41,759 bases of DNA, taken from assembly GCA_023257795.1 (NCBI GenBank), contig JALRBL010000042.1:1-41759 (forward strand), given 5' to 3'. Shown piece after piece: positions 11,998-23,324 of this stretch. Each line of letters starts with the position of its first letter. Positions within the stretch are counted from its first letter, which is position 1. Origin of the DNA: Gammaproteobacteria bacterium. GTDB taxonomy: Bacteria; Pseudomonadota; Gammaproteobacteria; Magnimaribacterales; D2472. Position numbers and translations under genes: made by a program. The notes beneath the pieces are model-generated. The model was not told where the DNA came from and made no database searches. It was given only the letters and a program-made list of their open reading frames with translations.

Positions 11998-14406
11998 ATG
12001 ATACGCCTAATACAATTATTTCTGACGCTTGGAGTAGTGAGCACCATTGCAGCTATTGCGATCATCATAGGCGGGTATCTCTTCTTCAAACCTAGTTTGC
12101 CAAAAATTGAGTTGGTAGATGAGAATACTTTGATCTCACCTGTTCAAATCTTTTCATCAGATAACGTCTTATTGGCAGAGTTTGGAGAGCAAAAAAGAAG
12201 AACTCTTTTGTTTGAAGAAATACCACCTAATGTAAAAAATGCTTTTTTGGCAGCAGAAGACGATTCTTTTTTTCAGCATCAAGGATTTAGGCTTCTTTCT
12301 TTTGCAAGAGCCCTGCTTCAAATTATCCAGCAAGGAGAAATTGTGAGTGGTGGTGGCACCATAACAATGCAGGTAGTAAGGGGGTACTTACTGAGCAGAG
12401 ACCAAAACGTTATTAGAAAGCTCAAAGAAATTTATCTTGCATTTGAACTTGAAAGCATGGCGTCTAAAGAAGAGATCTTCGAGCTATACATCAATACCTT
12501 TTTCTTCGGCAATCGGTCGTATGGTATTGAGGCAGCTGCACAAACATATTTTTCTAAATCAGTTAGTGAATTAACTTTGGCAGAGGCAGCAATTATTGCA
12601 GGAACTGCTCAGCGACCCTCTGATGTTAATCCGCTTCGCGCCCCAGAAAGATCTCTTGCAAGAAGGAATTGGATTTTAAAAAGAATGTATAACTTGGGGT
12701 ATATAGGTAAAGGTGAATACTTGCTGGCAAAGCTTGAACCTTTATCTATAACACAAGATATTTTTAACTATGAAGTTGATGCAAGATATTTTGCAGAGAC
12801 CATTCGTCAATCTCTCATCGATGAGTATGGTCTAAAGGTTTACAAAGAAGGATGGAAAGTAATTTCTACCCTTGATAGCGAGCTTCAGGCCAATGCTCTT
12901 GAATCACTAAAAAATAACATGCTGGCATATGATAAAAGGCATGGCTGGCGAGAGACCAAAAACATCAGCAATTTATTGGATAGAGATAATTTTGTTGATA
13001 TTGCTGCTGGAAGACTAGAGTCACTCTTCATCGGTCTCGATAAAGACTCGGAGCAAGGTTCCTCTGATTCAATGATTTCTAACATTAGAAATGAATTCGA
13101 TGCAATGCACGGATTTGATGATTTTTATAAAGCAATAGTAGTGGATATCAAACCAACTCGTGTGCTTCTTTTGCAAGAAAATCTTGAAATAAAAACTATG
13201 AATTGGAATGAATCTTATCAATGGGCTAGGAAAAGGATTGCAATTGATTCCTTTGGACCAAGGCCTCAGAATTTTTATGATATTTTGAACTTAGGCGATC
13301 TTATTTTTTACAAATGGGAAAACGGAGAAATCATCTTAGAGCAGATGCCAAGTGCTGAAACGGCTTTCGTATCACTAGAGCCACAATCTGGGGCAATTAA
13401 AACTTACATAGGCGGAGTTAACTTTTCAAGAAGTAATTTTGATCGCGTAAAAATATCTTATCCGCAGACAGGTTCCAGTTTTAAGCCATTTGTCTATGCA
13501 GCAGCTTTTAATGCTGGTTATACAGGCTCATCTATTATTAATGATGCGCCTATTATCTTCGAAGATGCAAATCTGGAAACCTATTGGAGACCGGAGAATT
13601 ACACTAGAAAGTTTTATGGAGATACTCGATTAAGAGAAGCGCTCATTCAATCAATCAATATTGTTACGATAAAACTCTTGAGAGAGATTGGGGTTGAAGA
13701 AACTAGAAAGTTTTTAAGCTCAATGGGGTTCAATCTAAATAGGCTTAATCCTGATTTATCTCTAGCATTGGGCTCTTCAAGCTTTTCCCCTCTTGAGATG
13801 ACAAGAGCTTATAGTTTGATTGCTAACCTAGGAAGACCAGTTAACCCCTATTTTATTGAAAGGATAGAAGACAGAAATGGGAATATCATTTTTGATCACA
13901 AGCAAGATTTGAAAGAAAAAGTAGAACTAATTTTTCCTTGGATCGATTTTGCTGAAAACAGAGATAATCCTTTCTCTGTATTACCAGCCCTGGAAGATTC
14001 TTCAATTGACCCTAGAGTATTGTTTATGGTGAAGGATATTTTGCAAGAAGCTCTGCAAAGAGGGGTTTCAGGTAGAAAAACTAAGATTCTTGATAGAAAA
14101 GATATTGGAGGTAAGACGGGAACCACGAACGATGCAATTTCCACTTGGTTCTCAGGTTTTTCTGAAGAATTAGTGACAACAATATGGGTTGGCACAGATG
14201 ATTTTTCTTCACTTGGCAAGAATGAATTTGGATCTTCAATAGCTCTACCAATATGGGTTGAATTCATGGAAAACTCTCTAGCAAAAATTCCAGAAAAAGC
14301 GCCTAAGACTCCTGAAGGAGTTATCTATAGAAGAGTTCACAAAGAAACAGGCCTTCCAACCAGGGACTCATCTGAAAAATCTTATTTTGAAATCTTTTTA
14401 GATTAG
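11998..14406 (+). CDS. mrcA: penicillin-binding protein 1A (bifunctional transglycosylase/transpeptidase)
   Basis: AAEDDSFFQHQG, GGGTITMQVVRGYLLS, transpeptidase TGSSFKPFVYAAA and GGKTGTTND. Confidence 0.93.
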   Translation: MIRLIQLFLTLGVVSTIAAIAIIIGGYLFFKPSLPKIELVDENTLISPVQIFSSDNVLLAEFGEQKRRTLLFEEIPPNVKNAFLAAEDDSFFQHQGFRLLSFARALLQIIQQGEIVSGGGTITMQVVRGYLLSRDQNVIRKLKEIYLAFELESMASKEEIFELYINTFFFGNRSYGIEAAAQTYFSKSVSELTLAEAAIIAGTAQRPSDVNPLRAPERSLARRNWILKRMYNLGYIGKGEYLLAKLEPLSITQDIFNYEVDARYFAETIRQSLIDEYGLKVYKEGWKVISTLDSELQANALESLKNNMLAYDKRHGWRETKNISNLLDRDNFVDIAAGRLESLFIGLDKDSEQGSSDSMISNIRNEFDAMHGFDDFYKAIVVDIKPTRVLLLQENLEIKTMNWNESYQWARKRIAIDSFGPRPQNFYDILNLGDLIFYKWENGEIILEQMPSAETAFVSLEPQSGAIKTYIGGVNFSRSNFDRVKISYPQTGSSFKPFVYAAAFNAGYTGSSIINDAPIIFEDANLETYWRPENYTRKFYGDTRLREALIQSINIVTIKLLREIGVEETRKFLSSMGFNLNRLNPDLSLALGSSSFSPLEMTRAYSLIANLGRPVNPYFIERIEDRNGNIIFDHKQDLKEKVELIFPWIDFAENRDNPFSVLPALEDSSIDPRVLFMVKDILQEALQRGVSGRKTKILDRKDIGGKTGTTNDAISTWFSGFSEELVTTIWVGTDDFSSLGKNEFGSSIALPIWVEFMENSLAKIPEKAPKTPEGVIYRRVHKETGLPTRDSSEKSYFEIFLD

Positions 14407-14976
14407 CTATTTAAAAATACTGGCTTGCATTCCTTCCCAGTAGTTATCTAGGTAAGAAGAGGGCATATCTTTTAATGATCCTCTCAGGAATCTAGCAATC
14501 ACTCCTTCAAGGTTTGTGGTAAATATTTGTGCTCCAATAGCAGGCGTAAGAATCAGTAGTTTTGGTTCATTCTGAAGAATTTGTTTAATATTGAGTTCGT
14601 ATCTATCAAAAAATTGATTTACTTTTTCTTCAACATTTTTTTCATCCGGTGATAAGGCTTCTCTCGAGAGTATTCTGCTAAAACCTTTATTTTTTTCGAT
14701 AAAAACAACTGAAAAATAAAAGATATTTTTTAGCTTTTCATGAATCGAAAGCTTTTCTTCTTTTTTAATCTGATTGAGTTTGTCAAAAATAGTAGAATCA
14801 CAAAATTCAAATAACTCCTGAAAGATCATTCTTTTGCTTGGGAAGTGTCTGTAAAGAGCGGCTTCAGTTATGCCTGATTCTCTTGCAAGTAAAGCAGTGG
14901 TGATTTTTTTAGTATTACTCGTCTCTAATAATTTAAGCAGAGTTTGCAAGATTAAATCCTTTCTTCTTTCTTTCAT
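14407..14976 (-). CDS. slmA: TetR-family nucleoid occlusion factor SlmA
   Basis: ITTALLARESGITEAALYRHFPSKRMIFQELFEF plus FSRILSREAL and EGVIARFLRGSLKDMPSSYLDNYWEGMQ, SlmA-like. Confidence 0.8.
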   Translation of the reverse strand: MKERRKDLILQTLLKLLETSNTKKITTALLARESGITEAALYRHFPSKRMIFQELFEFCDSTIFDKLNQIKKEEKLSIHEKLKNIFYFSVVFIEKNKGFSRILSREALSPDEKNVEEKVNQFFDRYELNIKQILQNEPKLLILTPAIGAQIFTTNLEGVIARFLRGSLKDMPSSYLDNYWEGMQASIFK

Positions 14977-14979
14977 ATC

Positions 14980-16344
14980 TTAGGATAAATTTAACTCCAA
15001 ATTTGGCCTTACTATCGATAATTGTGCAAGAAAATTATCTTTGATTTCATCTAATCTTGCTTGAGAAATTGCTTCAAATCTTAAAACTAATTTTGGTGTA
15101 GTATTGGATGCTCGCAAAAGCCCCCAGCCATCTTTAAAGTCGACCCGTAAACCATCAATTGTATTTATCAAACCATCTTCAAATACTGCTGATTCCTTAA
15201 AATCATTGATGATATGAAATTTATCGCTTTCTTCGACATTGATATTTAGTTCAGGTGTGGAATGAGTTTTGGGATAAGCATCAATGATTTCACTTAATGG
15301 TCTTTTTGAGTTAGCCAAAATCTCTAAAAGCCTTACTCCTGAATAGTGACCATCATCAAATCCATACCAGGTATCGTTAAAGAATATGTGTCCGCTCATT
15401 TCCCCAGCAAGCAGGGCTTTCGTCTCTTTGAGTTTATTTTTGATATGGAAGTGTCCTGTCGGAGACATGATTGGGTTGCCCCCATTCTCAGTAATTATTT
15501 TTGCCAAGTTATTGGTGCACTTAACATCAAAGATAATATCTCCCTTCTGTTGTTTTAAAATATGTTCCGCAAAGAGCATCATTAACTTGTCTGGAAAAAT
15601 TGGATTTCCCAAATTATCAACTACGCCTAATCTATCTCCATCTCCATCAAAGGCTAAGCCAATATCTGCTTTTTCATTGATCAAGCAATCTATCAGGTCT
15701 TTTAGATTATCTATTTTCCCTGGATCTGGATGGTGATTAGGGAAGTTACCATCTACTTCAGAAAACAACTCAATAACCTCGCAACCAAGAGCATTAAATA
15801 GTTTTGGGGCTACTGCGCCTGCAGCTCCATTACCTGAGTCTATGACTACTTTAAGAATGCTAAAGTCTGCCTTTACTTTGGCAATTACCTCATCAATATA
15901 ATTCTCTATGAAAGAATGATTACTAACGTTGCTTCCTATTCTTTTGTTTTCGAACTTTAAATTAATAAGTTGTTTAAGTTCTTCTCCAGCAACAGGTTTA
16001 TCATTTATTACAGTTTTAAAGCCATTATGGTTTTTTGGGTTATGGCTACCTGTAATCATAACGCCACTTTTAGAAGAGATTTTTTTGGCTGCAAAGTACA
16101 GGAGAGGGCTTGTCACCAATCCAATGTTTATAGTATTGATGCCCTTACTATTTAGATATTGGATAAATTTTTCTTGAATGTATGGACCTGAAAGCCTGCC
16201 GTCTCTTCCAATAGCTAATGTATCAACGTTTTCTTGATGGCACTTGACGGCAATCCCATGCGCAATCTTTTCTAGCGCCTCATCGGACAGGTCATCAGGA
16301 AAGACGCCTCTAATATCGTATTCTCTAAATATTGATAAATTCAT
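14980..16344 (-). CDS. algC: phosphomannomutase/phosphoglucomutase
   Basis: FREYDIRGV, MITGSHNPKNHNGFK active serine, LAFDGDGDRLGVVD, AGEMSGHIFFND. Confidence 0.9.
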   Translation of the reverse strand: MNLSIFREYDIRGVFPDDLSDEALEKIAHGIAVKCHQENVDTLAIGRDGRLSGPYIQEKFIQYLNSKGINTINIGLVTSPLLYFAAKKISSKSGVMITGSHNPKNHNGFKTVINDKPVAGEELKQLINLKFENKRIGSNVSNHSFIENYIDEVIAKVKADFSILKVVIDSGNGAAGAVAPKLFNALGCEVIELFSEVDGNFPNHHPDPGKIDNLKDLIDCLINEKADIGLAFDGDGDRLGVVDNLGNPIFPDKLMMLFAEHILKQQKGDIIFDVKCTNNLAKIITENGGNPIMSPTGHFHIKNKLKETKALLAGEMSGHIFFNDTWYGFDDGHYSGVRLLEILANSKRPLSEIIDAYPKTHSTPELNINVEESDKFHIINDFKESAVFEDGLINTIDGLRVDFKDGWGLLRASNTTPKLVLRFEAISQARLDEIKDNFLAQLSIVRPNLELNLS

Positions 16345-16397
16345 AACCTATGCATGTATATTTTATAATGATTTGACATAATAGCTCAGGTTTAATC

Positions 16398-17321
16398 ATG
16401 TTTCTAAATACAGACTCAAAATTCATTTGGCTTAACGGCAACTTTTCACCATGGGATGAAAGCAAAGTTCATATGCTCACACATACGCTTCATTATGGTA
16501 TGGGAGTTTTTGAAGGTGTAAGAGCTTATTCGGACAGCAATGGAAAGGGAAGCATCTTTAGACTGCAGGATCATACCAAGAGATTATTTGATGCAGCTCA
16601 GAAGATTGACTTAAAAATTCCTTTTTCTATGGACGAGATTAATCAAGCGCAAATAGAAACTTTAAAGAAAAATAGTCTCTCGGAAGGCTATATCCGCCCC
16701 TTGGTATTTTTAGGCAACGAATCGATGGGACTAAGAGCTAGAGATTTATCAGTCAATGTTGCAATAGCTTGTTGGGAGTGGCCTTCTTATATGGATCCTG
16801 AAAAAAAAGCTCAAGGAATCGATATTATCAAGTCCCCTTTTAATCAATATGAAAATCCTCTTTATTCAAACAATAAAATTATTGGCACTTACATAAATTC
16901 AATTATGGCCCTGCATGATGCCTTAAGAAAAGGAGCAGATGAAGCATTGCTTCTTGATAAGCATGGAAATATTTCTGAAGGAAGTGGAGAAAATCTTTTT
17001 ATTGTTAAAAACAATTGCTTGCTGACGCCAAGTGCAGAATATTGCCTTAATGGAATCACAAGGCAAAGTATCTTTGAGATATCTAAATCTTTAGAGCTTG
17101 AAATTAACGAGGTTGTTTTAAGCCTTGATGATCTTAAAAATGCTGATGAGGCTTTTTTTACAGGCACGGCAGTAGAAGTCATGCCAATTAGATCTATTGA
17201 TGCGCATGTGATTGGCAGTGGTAAAAGAGGTCCTGTAACCGAAATACTTCAATCTAAATATAGTCAAATAGTTCGAGGAGAGAGCCGAGCTTTTTCTCAT
17301 TGGCTAACAAATATCATTTAA
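16398..17321 (+). CDS. ilvE: branched-chain amino acid aminotransferase
   Basis: HTLHYGMGVFEGVRAY, YIRPLVFLG, SEGSGENLFIVKN, EAFFTGTAVEVMPI. Confidence 0.95.
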   Translation: MFLNTDSKFIWLNGNFSPWDESKVHMLTHTLHYGMGVFEGVRAYSDSNGKGSIFRLQDHTKRLFDAAQKIDLKIPFSMDEINQAQIETLKKNSLSEGYIRPLVFLGNESMGLRARDLSVNVAIACWEWPSYMDPEKKAQGIDIIKSPFNQYENPLYSNNKIIGTYINSIMALHDALRKGADEALLLDKHGNISEGSGENLFIVKNNCLLTPSAEYCLNGITRQSIFEISKSLELEINEVVLSLDDLKNADEAFFTGTAVEVMPIRSIDAHVIGSGKRGPVTEILQSKYSQIVRGESRAFSHWLTNII

Positions 17322-17324
17322 GTT

Positions 17325-18569
17325 TTGAAAAAACTTACTATTGGAATACTAAGCTATAGGAGCGCTCCATTTAGCGGCGGTCAAGGTATTTATGTTGCAG
17401 AGATTTCAAGGCTTTTGAGGGATCTTGGGCACAAAATAACGGTAATTTCTGGCCCCCCTTATCCACATCTTGATACTGGAATAAATCTCATCAAACTCCC
17501 CGGCCTTAATTTATTTTCCACATTTAATTTTCGTGATAGGTTAAAGAAATTCCTAAAAAAGAATCCAAAATCTTTGGATGATTATTATGAATTCTTTGTG
17601 GCTTTGATTGGTGGATTTCCTGAAATGAGAACCTTTGGCAATAGAGCGCATAAGTTTATAAAACCCGGTGATTTTGATGTGCTAATTGATAATCAAAGTC
17701 TTGCCTTCGGTTTAGTAGCAATTCAAAAACATACTCCAATTCTCACTGTTATACATCATCCAATATCCAAAGATAGGCACTTCGAATTATTTTTTTCAAA
17801 AAGCACGATTCGAAGATTTTTTATCAAGCGTTGGTATGGTTTTTTACCTATGCAAAAAAGGGTTGCTAAACAAATGGAGCAAATCTTAACTCCCTCAATG
17901 AATTCACGAAGAGATATTTGCGATGATTTTGGAGTTAAGGAATCCAAAATATCAGTGATTCATAATGGTATTGATAGCTCAGTTTTTAGCCCTTTAAATG
18001 ATAGAAAAGATTTTAGTAATAATTTCCGAATTATTACGACCGCAAGCGCAGATGTTCCTTTAAAAGGATTGAGCTTTACAATCAAAGCCATCGATCTATT
18101 AAGAGAAAGATTTCCAAAAATACATTTAACAGTAATCGGTCAGCCAAAAAGCGGAGGATATACCGAAAGATTGATAGATGAATTAAACATTTCAGACTTT
18201 ATTTCATTTAAAACCAACCTAACTAAAGATGAAATCGTATTTGAGTATGCTTGCAGCTCAATTGCTGTCGTAAGTTCACTCTACGAAGGCTTTGGTTTTC
18301 CTGTTGGCGAGGCAATGGCATGCAACGTTCCATTGGTTGCAACCAATGTTGCATCTATCCCAGAGATTACTTCAACATTTGCAACTTTAATCAATTCAGA
18401 ATCTTCATCAAAGATTGCAGAGGCAATAGAAGAAATATTTTCAGATTACTCTTTTTTCCAACAAAGAGCATTTCAAGGAATGATGCATATCAAAGAAAAT
18501 TTTAATTGGGCAAAAATTGCTATTGACTATGAGGATTTACTCTATCGAGTTATTAACCAAAGATGCTGA
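17325..18569 (+). CDS. glycosyltransferase family 4 (TTG start)
   Basis: SYRSAPFSGGQGIYVAEISRLLRDLGHKITVISG, VIHNGIDSSVF, SSLYEGFGFPVGEAMACNVPLVATNVASIPEI. Confidence 0.9.
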   Translation: MKKLTIGILSYRSAPFSGGQGIYVAEISRLLRDLGHKITVISGPPYPHLDTGINLIKLPGLNLFSTFNFRDRLKKFLKKNPKSLDDYYEFFVALIGGFPEMRTFGNRAHKFIKPGDFDVLIDNQSLAFGLVAIQKHTPILTVIHHPISKDRHFELFFSKSTIRRFFIKRWYGFLPMQKRVAKQMEQILTPSMNSRRDICDDFGVKESKISVIHNGIDSSVFSPLNDRKDFSNNFRIITTASADVPLKGLSFTIKAIDLLRERFPKIHLTVIGQPKSGGYTERLIDELNISDFISFKTNLTKDEIVFEYACSSIAVVSSLYEGFGFPVGEAMACNVPLVATNVASIPEITSTFATLINSESSSKIAEAIEEIFSDYSFFQQRAFQGMMHIKENFNWAKIAIDYEDLLYRVINQRC

Positions 18570-19273
18570 CTTTTGAATTAGATAAAATTTATCTTTCCAC
18601 CAATAAACCTAAGATCTTAGATATTGGTTGTGGTGAGGGTAGACATATTTTTGGCTGCATGACTCAGTTTGCAAACGCGAGGATTTTTGGAGTCGATATG
18701 CACTTAGATTCTTTGATGAAGTGTGTTGAAGGACAGTCATTTTTTGAGGGACACAACAATTGCAAAAATGCTTATTTTCAGTCTTCCGTTTACGACTTAC
18801 CCTTTAGAGAGAAATCGTTTGATTTAATCATTTGCTCAGAAGTGATGGAACATCTTGATGATTACAACAAGGCATTTGAAATAATACACACCTTACTCAA
18901 GGATGACGGAATTCTCCTCATCAGCGTTCCATCGTACTTACCTGAAAAGCTTTGCTGGCTCTTATCTCGTCAGTATCCAAAGACACCCGGTGGGCACGTA
19001 AGAATTTTTACCAAATCGATTCTCAGAGAAGATTTTGCAAGCCACGGTTTTAAAATACAAAGCACAAAAAGATTTCATGCATTCCATTCTCCATACTGGT
19101 GGCTGAGGTGCTTATTTTGGGAAAGTCAGGATTCAAATTTTTTTGTAAAACAATACAAGAAGTTTCTTGAATACCAGATTTTAAATGAAACAAAATTGCT
19201 TGATGCATTTGAAGCCTTCCTTAATCCATTTCTGGGTAAAAGCATTTCATTTGTCCTCACAAAAAAATTATGA
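18563..19273 (+). CDS. class I SAM-dependent methyltransferase
   Basis: ILDIGCGEGRHIFG, FGVDMHLDSL, DLPFREKSFDLIICSEVMEHLDDYNKAFEII; 7-bp overlap with the upstream GT. Confidence 0.9.
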   Translation: MLTFELDKIYLSTNKPKILDIGCGEGRHIFGCMTQFANARIFGVDMHLDSLMKCVEGQSFFEGHNNCKNAYFQSSVYDLPFREKSFDLIICSEVMEHLDDYNKAFEIIHTLLKDDGILLISVPSYLPEKLCWLLSRQYPKTPGGHVRIFTKSILREDFASHGFKIQSTKRFHAFHSPYWWLRCLFWESQDSNFFVKQYKKFLEYQILNETKLLDAFEAFLNPFLGKSISFVLTKKL

Positions 19274-20307
19274 AATTAGCAAAGCAATTTACAAATGAAA
19301 AGGTTGCTGATTTAGCATTGTCTCTAGGTAAATTTCTTCTCAAAAAACAAGCAAATGATGGCAGCCTTTTAAGCAAGGATGATGGGACTCATGATCCATG
19401 GGATCATTTAGAGGCCGTTATAGGTCTTATTATTGCAAAAGAGTTTGATGCTGCAAAACTTGGATTGCAATGGATGATATCTAATCAAAATACTGATGGG
19501 AGCTGGTATAACACCTACAAAAAATCTAGGCCAGTTCAAAAAAATAAGCAAAGCAATCATGCTGCCTATCTTGCAACAGCTTCTTATTATTATTATTTGG
19601 CAACTGGAGATAGGGAGTATATTGAAGAAATATATCCCACCATTAAAAATGGGTTTTCCTTTTTGCGATCTATGCAGGCATCCTCTGGGGCATTTGCATG
19701 GAGCATTGATGAGGAGGGGTGCCTCGCAGATGATTATTTAATTGCAGGCAATAGCTCAATTTTTAAAAGTCTCGAGTGTCTCTTCCATCTTGCAAAAATA
19801 TTAAAGGACAAGACAACACAAGAACAATGCATTCGTTTGCGAGAAGGTATTCAGAGAGCATTTAGGAATGTCAAAGATAATTTCGATTTAACGATTGATA
19901 GAAGTCGTTTCTCAATGGATTTTTATTATCCAGCTCTTTGCGGCGTTCCTTTTGATAAAGATTTATTTTTTACTTCACTGAATTCCTTTTATGTTGAAGG
20001 CATTGGAATAAAATGCGTGATTGAAGAGCCTTGGGTTACTGTTGCCGAATCTTGCGAATGCGCACTTGCTTTGCTCAAAATTGGATATGCTGATAAAGCT
20101 AAGAAACTCTTACAAGAAGTTTATGAAATTAGCGATCAAAATAATATCCCTTTTATGGGTTGGCAATACAAGGAAGAAATTTTTTGGCCCGAGGAGCAAC
20201 CTACCTGGACGGCAGGGGCAATGCTCATACTTTTAGATGCTCTGTTCAAACTAACAGGAGCGAGTAATCTATTTTTGGATTCGATTACCTCTGAAGACAA
20301 ACAATAG
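19270..20307 (+). CDS. alpha/alpha-toroid (prenyltransferase/squalene-cyclase-like or six-hairpin) protein of unknown function
   Basis: LALSLGKFLLKKQANDGSLL, LQWMISNQNTDGSWYNTY, FLRSMQASSGAFAWS repeats; ATGA overlap with the upstream methyltransferase. Confidence 0.7.
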   Translation: MKLAKQFTNEKVADLALSLGKFLLKKQANDGSLLSKDDGTHDPWDHLEAVIGLIIAKEFDAAKLGLQWMISNQNTDGSWYNTYKKSRPVQKNKQSNHAAYLATASYYYYLATGDREYIEEIYPTIKNGFSFLRSMQASSGAFAWSIDEEGCLADDYLIAGNSSIFKSLECLFHLAKILKDKTTQEQCIRLREGIQRAFRNVKDNFDLTIDRSRFSMDFYYPALCGVPFDKDLFFTSLNSFYVEGIGIKCVIEEPWVTVAESCECALALLKIGYADKAKKLLQEVYEISDQNNIPFMGWQYKEEIFWPEEQPTWTAGAMLILLDALFKLTGASNLFLDSITSEDKQ

Positions 20308-20893
20308 TGTCTTCTCTATCAATAATTTGATAGCCATCCTCAATTGATTTTTGCATAACTTTATAGGGGGCAAGCCCGCCTAAGTTGGGATCCTCATATA
20401 TGTCGTGAAAAACCAACACACCACCTTTGATAATTTTTTGATTCCAAGATGTATAGTCATTAAGCGCTGTCTCATACGCATGACCTCCATCTATGAATAG
20501 TAGTCCGAGTGTTTGTTGCCATGCTTGTGCAATAGTTTGTGATTTACCAATTAAAGGAATGATTTTGTGCCCAAAGTTATTGGCTGCCAAATTTTTCATA
20601 AGAATTGGCAAGGTATTAATTGCATTTAATTTTTTATCAAATATTTCTGGATCAAAGTACTCCTGGTTCGTTTGATGCTCTTCGGAACCTGAGTGATGAT
20701 CAAGGGTAAAGATTTTTTGATGCGATTCTTTAAGTGCAAATGCAAGCAAGTGAGCTGATTTACCACAAAAGGAGCCTATTTCTAGAGCTGGAGCAGACTC
20801 GCAATAAGTTTTGCACCACCTCATCAAAGCCAGGCCCTCATGCTTTGGCATGAAACCTTTTAGAGCAAAGATCTTCTCAAGCTCTTTACTCAT
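20285..20893 (-). CDS. class I SAM-dependent methyltransferase (Methyltransf_24 type); likely ATG start at 20893
   Basis: ALEIGSFCGKSAHLLAFAL, FTLDHHSGSEEHQ, LLFIDGGHAYETALNDY, GGVLVFHDIYEDP. The listed ORF extends to 20974 but ATG 20893 overlaps the upstream gene by only 8 bp. Confidence 0.85.
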   Translation of the reverse strand: MSKELEKIFALKGFMPKHEGLALMRWCKTYCESAPALEIGSFCGKSAHLLAFALKESHQKIFTLDHHSGSEEHQTNQEYFDPEIFDKKLNAINTLPILMKNLAANNFGHKIIPLIGKSQTIAQAWQQTLGLLFIDGGHAYETALNDYTSWNQKIIKGGVLVFHDIYEDPNLGGLAPYKVMQKSIEDGYQIIDREDTIVCLQR

Positions 20894-21716
20894 AAAATTT
20901 CTTTCCCAGAGATGACTTAAATCTCCTGTGTTGCCAAAGATATTCTTCAGGTTTTTTCTTAATCGAATCTTCAATCAATCTAGTAATTGCTCTCTCCGAA
21001 AAATCATTTTTGCATTCTGTTATTTCAAGATTAAGCAGATGATTGTCCATCCAAGAATCTAAGAAATATACGCGACAATTAGTCAATCTCTGCAGTCGTT
21101 CAACCGTATTTATAGTGAAGCATTCAATTCCAAAAAAATTCGATAGCTCAGCATTTGTTTTTCCGTAATCTTGATCAATAGCGTACATAACAAACTCTTT
21201 TTGAGAGAGAAGTTTGACTAACTTTCTAACTTCTTTTCGATCAATTGTGCCTTTCAGAGACTTTAGTCTTCCTGAATCTTGGAGTTTGTTGATTGCTCTA
21301 TTGTTGTGATTTCTTCCCATGCCAAAAACTGACAAATGCATACCCAATATTCTTGCATCGAGCTCCAAGTGGAGGGAGTGTTTAAAAATGATAAGCCCTC
21401 CGCTCGGGCTATTAATTAGAGGATCCAAACCATGGATAACATGCGGTATTGTGCTTCTTATTTTGTCATTGGACCAAAACCATGCAATTGCTGTGTTGAA
21501 TAGAGACCTACCCATATGACCACAATTGTTAACCAGTATGCCATTGTTAGATTTTTGATTGTTTTCAGGAAAACATATTTCGATATTCTTTCTGGCGTAG
21601 CGAACTCTTTTTCCATTTAAAACGAGTGCAATCTTCCCAAATAATTTACCTAATATTTCCTGCAAGGGTTGCGGGAGGAGCGATAGAATTCTTAATATTT
21701 GTATGACAATAATCAT
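20886..21716 (-). CDS. LpxL/HtrB-family lipid A (lysophospholipid) acyltransferase
   Basis: GLIIFKHSLHLELDAR with HX4E motif, YAIDQDYGKTNAELSNFFGI, EYLWQHRRFK. Confidence 0.85.
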   Translation of the reverse strand: MIIVIQILRILSLLPQPLQEILGKLFGKIALVLNGKRVRYARKNIEICFPENNQKSNNGILVNNCGHMGRSLFNTAIAWFWSNDKIRSTIPHVIHGLDPLINSPSGGLIIFKHSLHLELDARILGMHLSVFGMGRNHNNRAINKLQDSGRLKSLKGTIDRKEVRKLVKLLSQKEFVMYAIDQDYGKTNAELSNFFGIECFTINTVERLQRLTNCRVYFLDSWMDNHLLNLEITECKNDFSERAITRLIEDSIKKKPEEYLWQHRRFKSSLGKKFYE

Positions 21717-21759
21717 TTTTTTGCAGACTATAATAGCTTTAATCTAAAAAATTTAATAA

Positions 21760-23315
<1,556 letters not shown>

Positions 23316-23324
23316 AGCTACCCA

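Noticed and set aside
13896-14267. 123-aa minus strand ORF inside the PBP1A gene
   Set aside because: Antisense shadow of the conserved transpeptidase region; low-complexity Ser-rich translation.
15386-15736. 116-aa + strand ORF antisense to the phosphomannomutase gene
   Set aside because: Shadow ORF over a conserved enzyme; no domain signature.
16364-16378. TATAAT and TTGACA in the algC/ilvE intergenic region
   Set aside because: Both hexamers occur but in the wrong order and spacing for one + strand promoter; not called.
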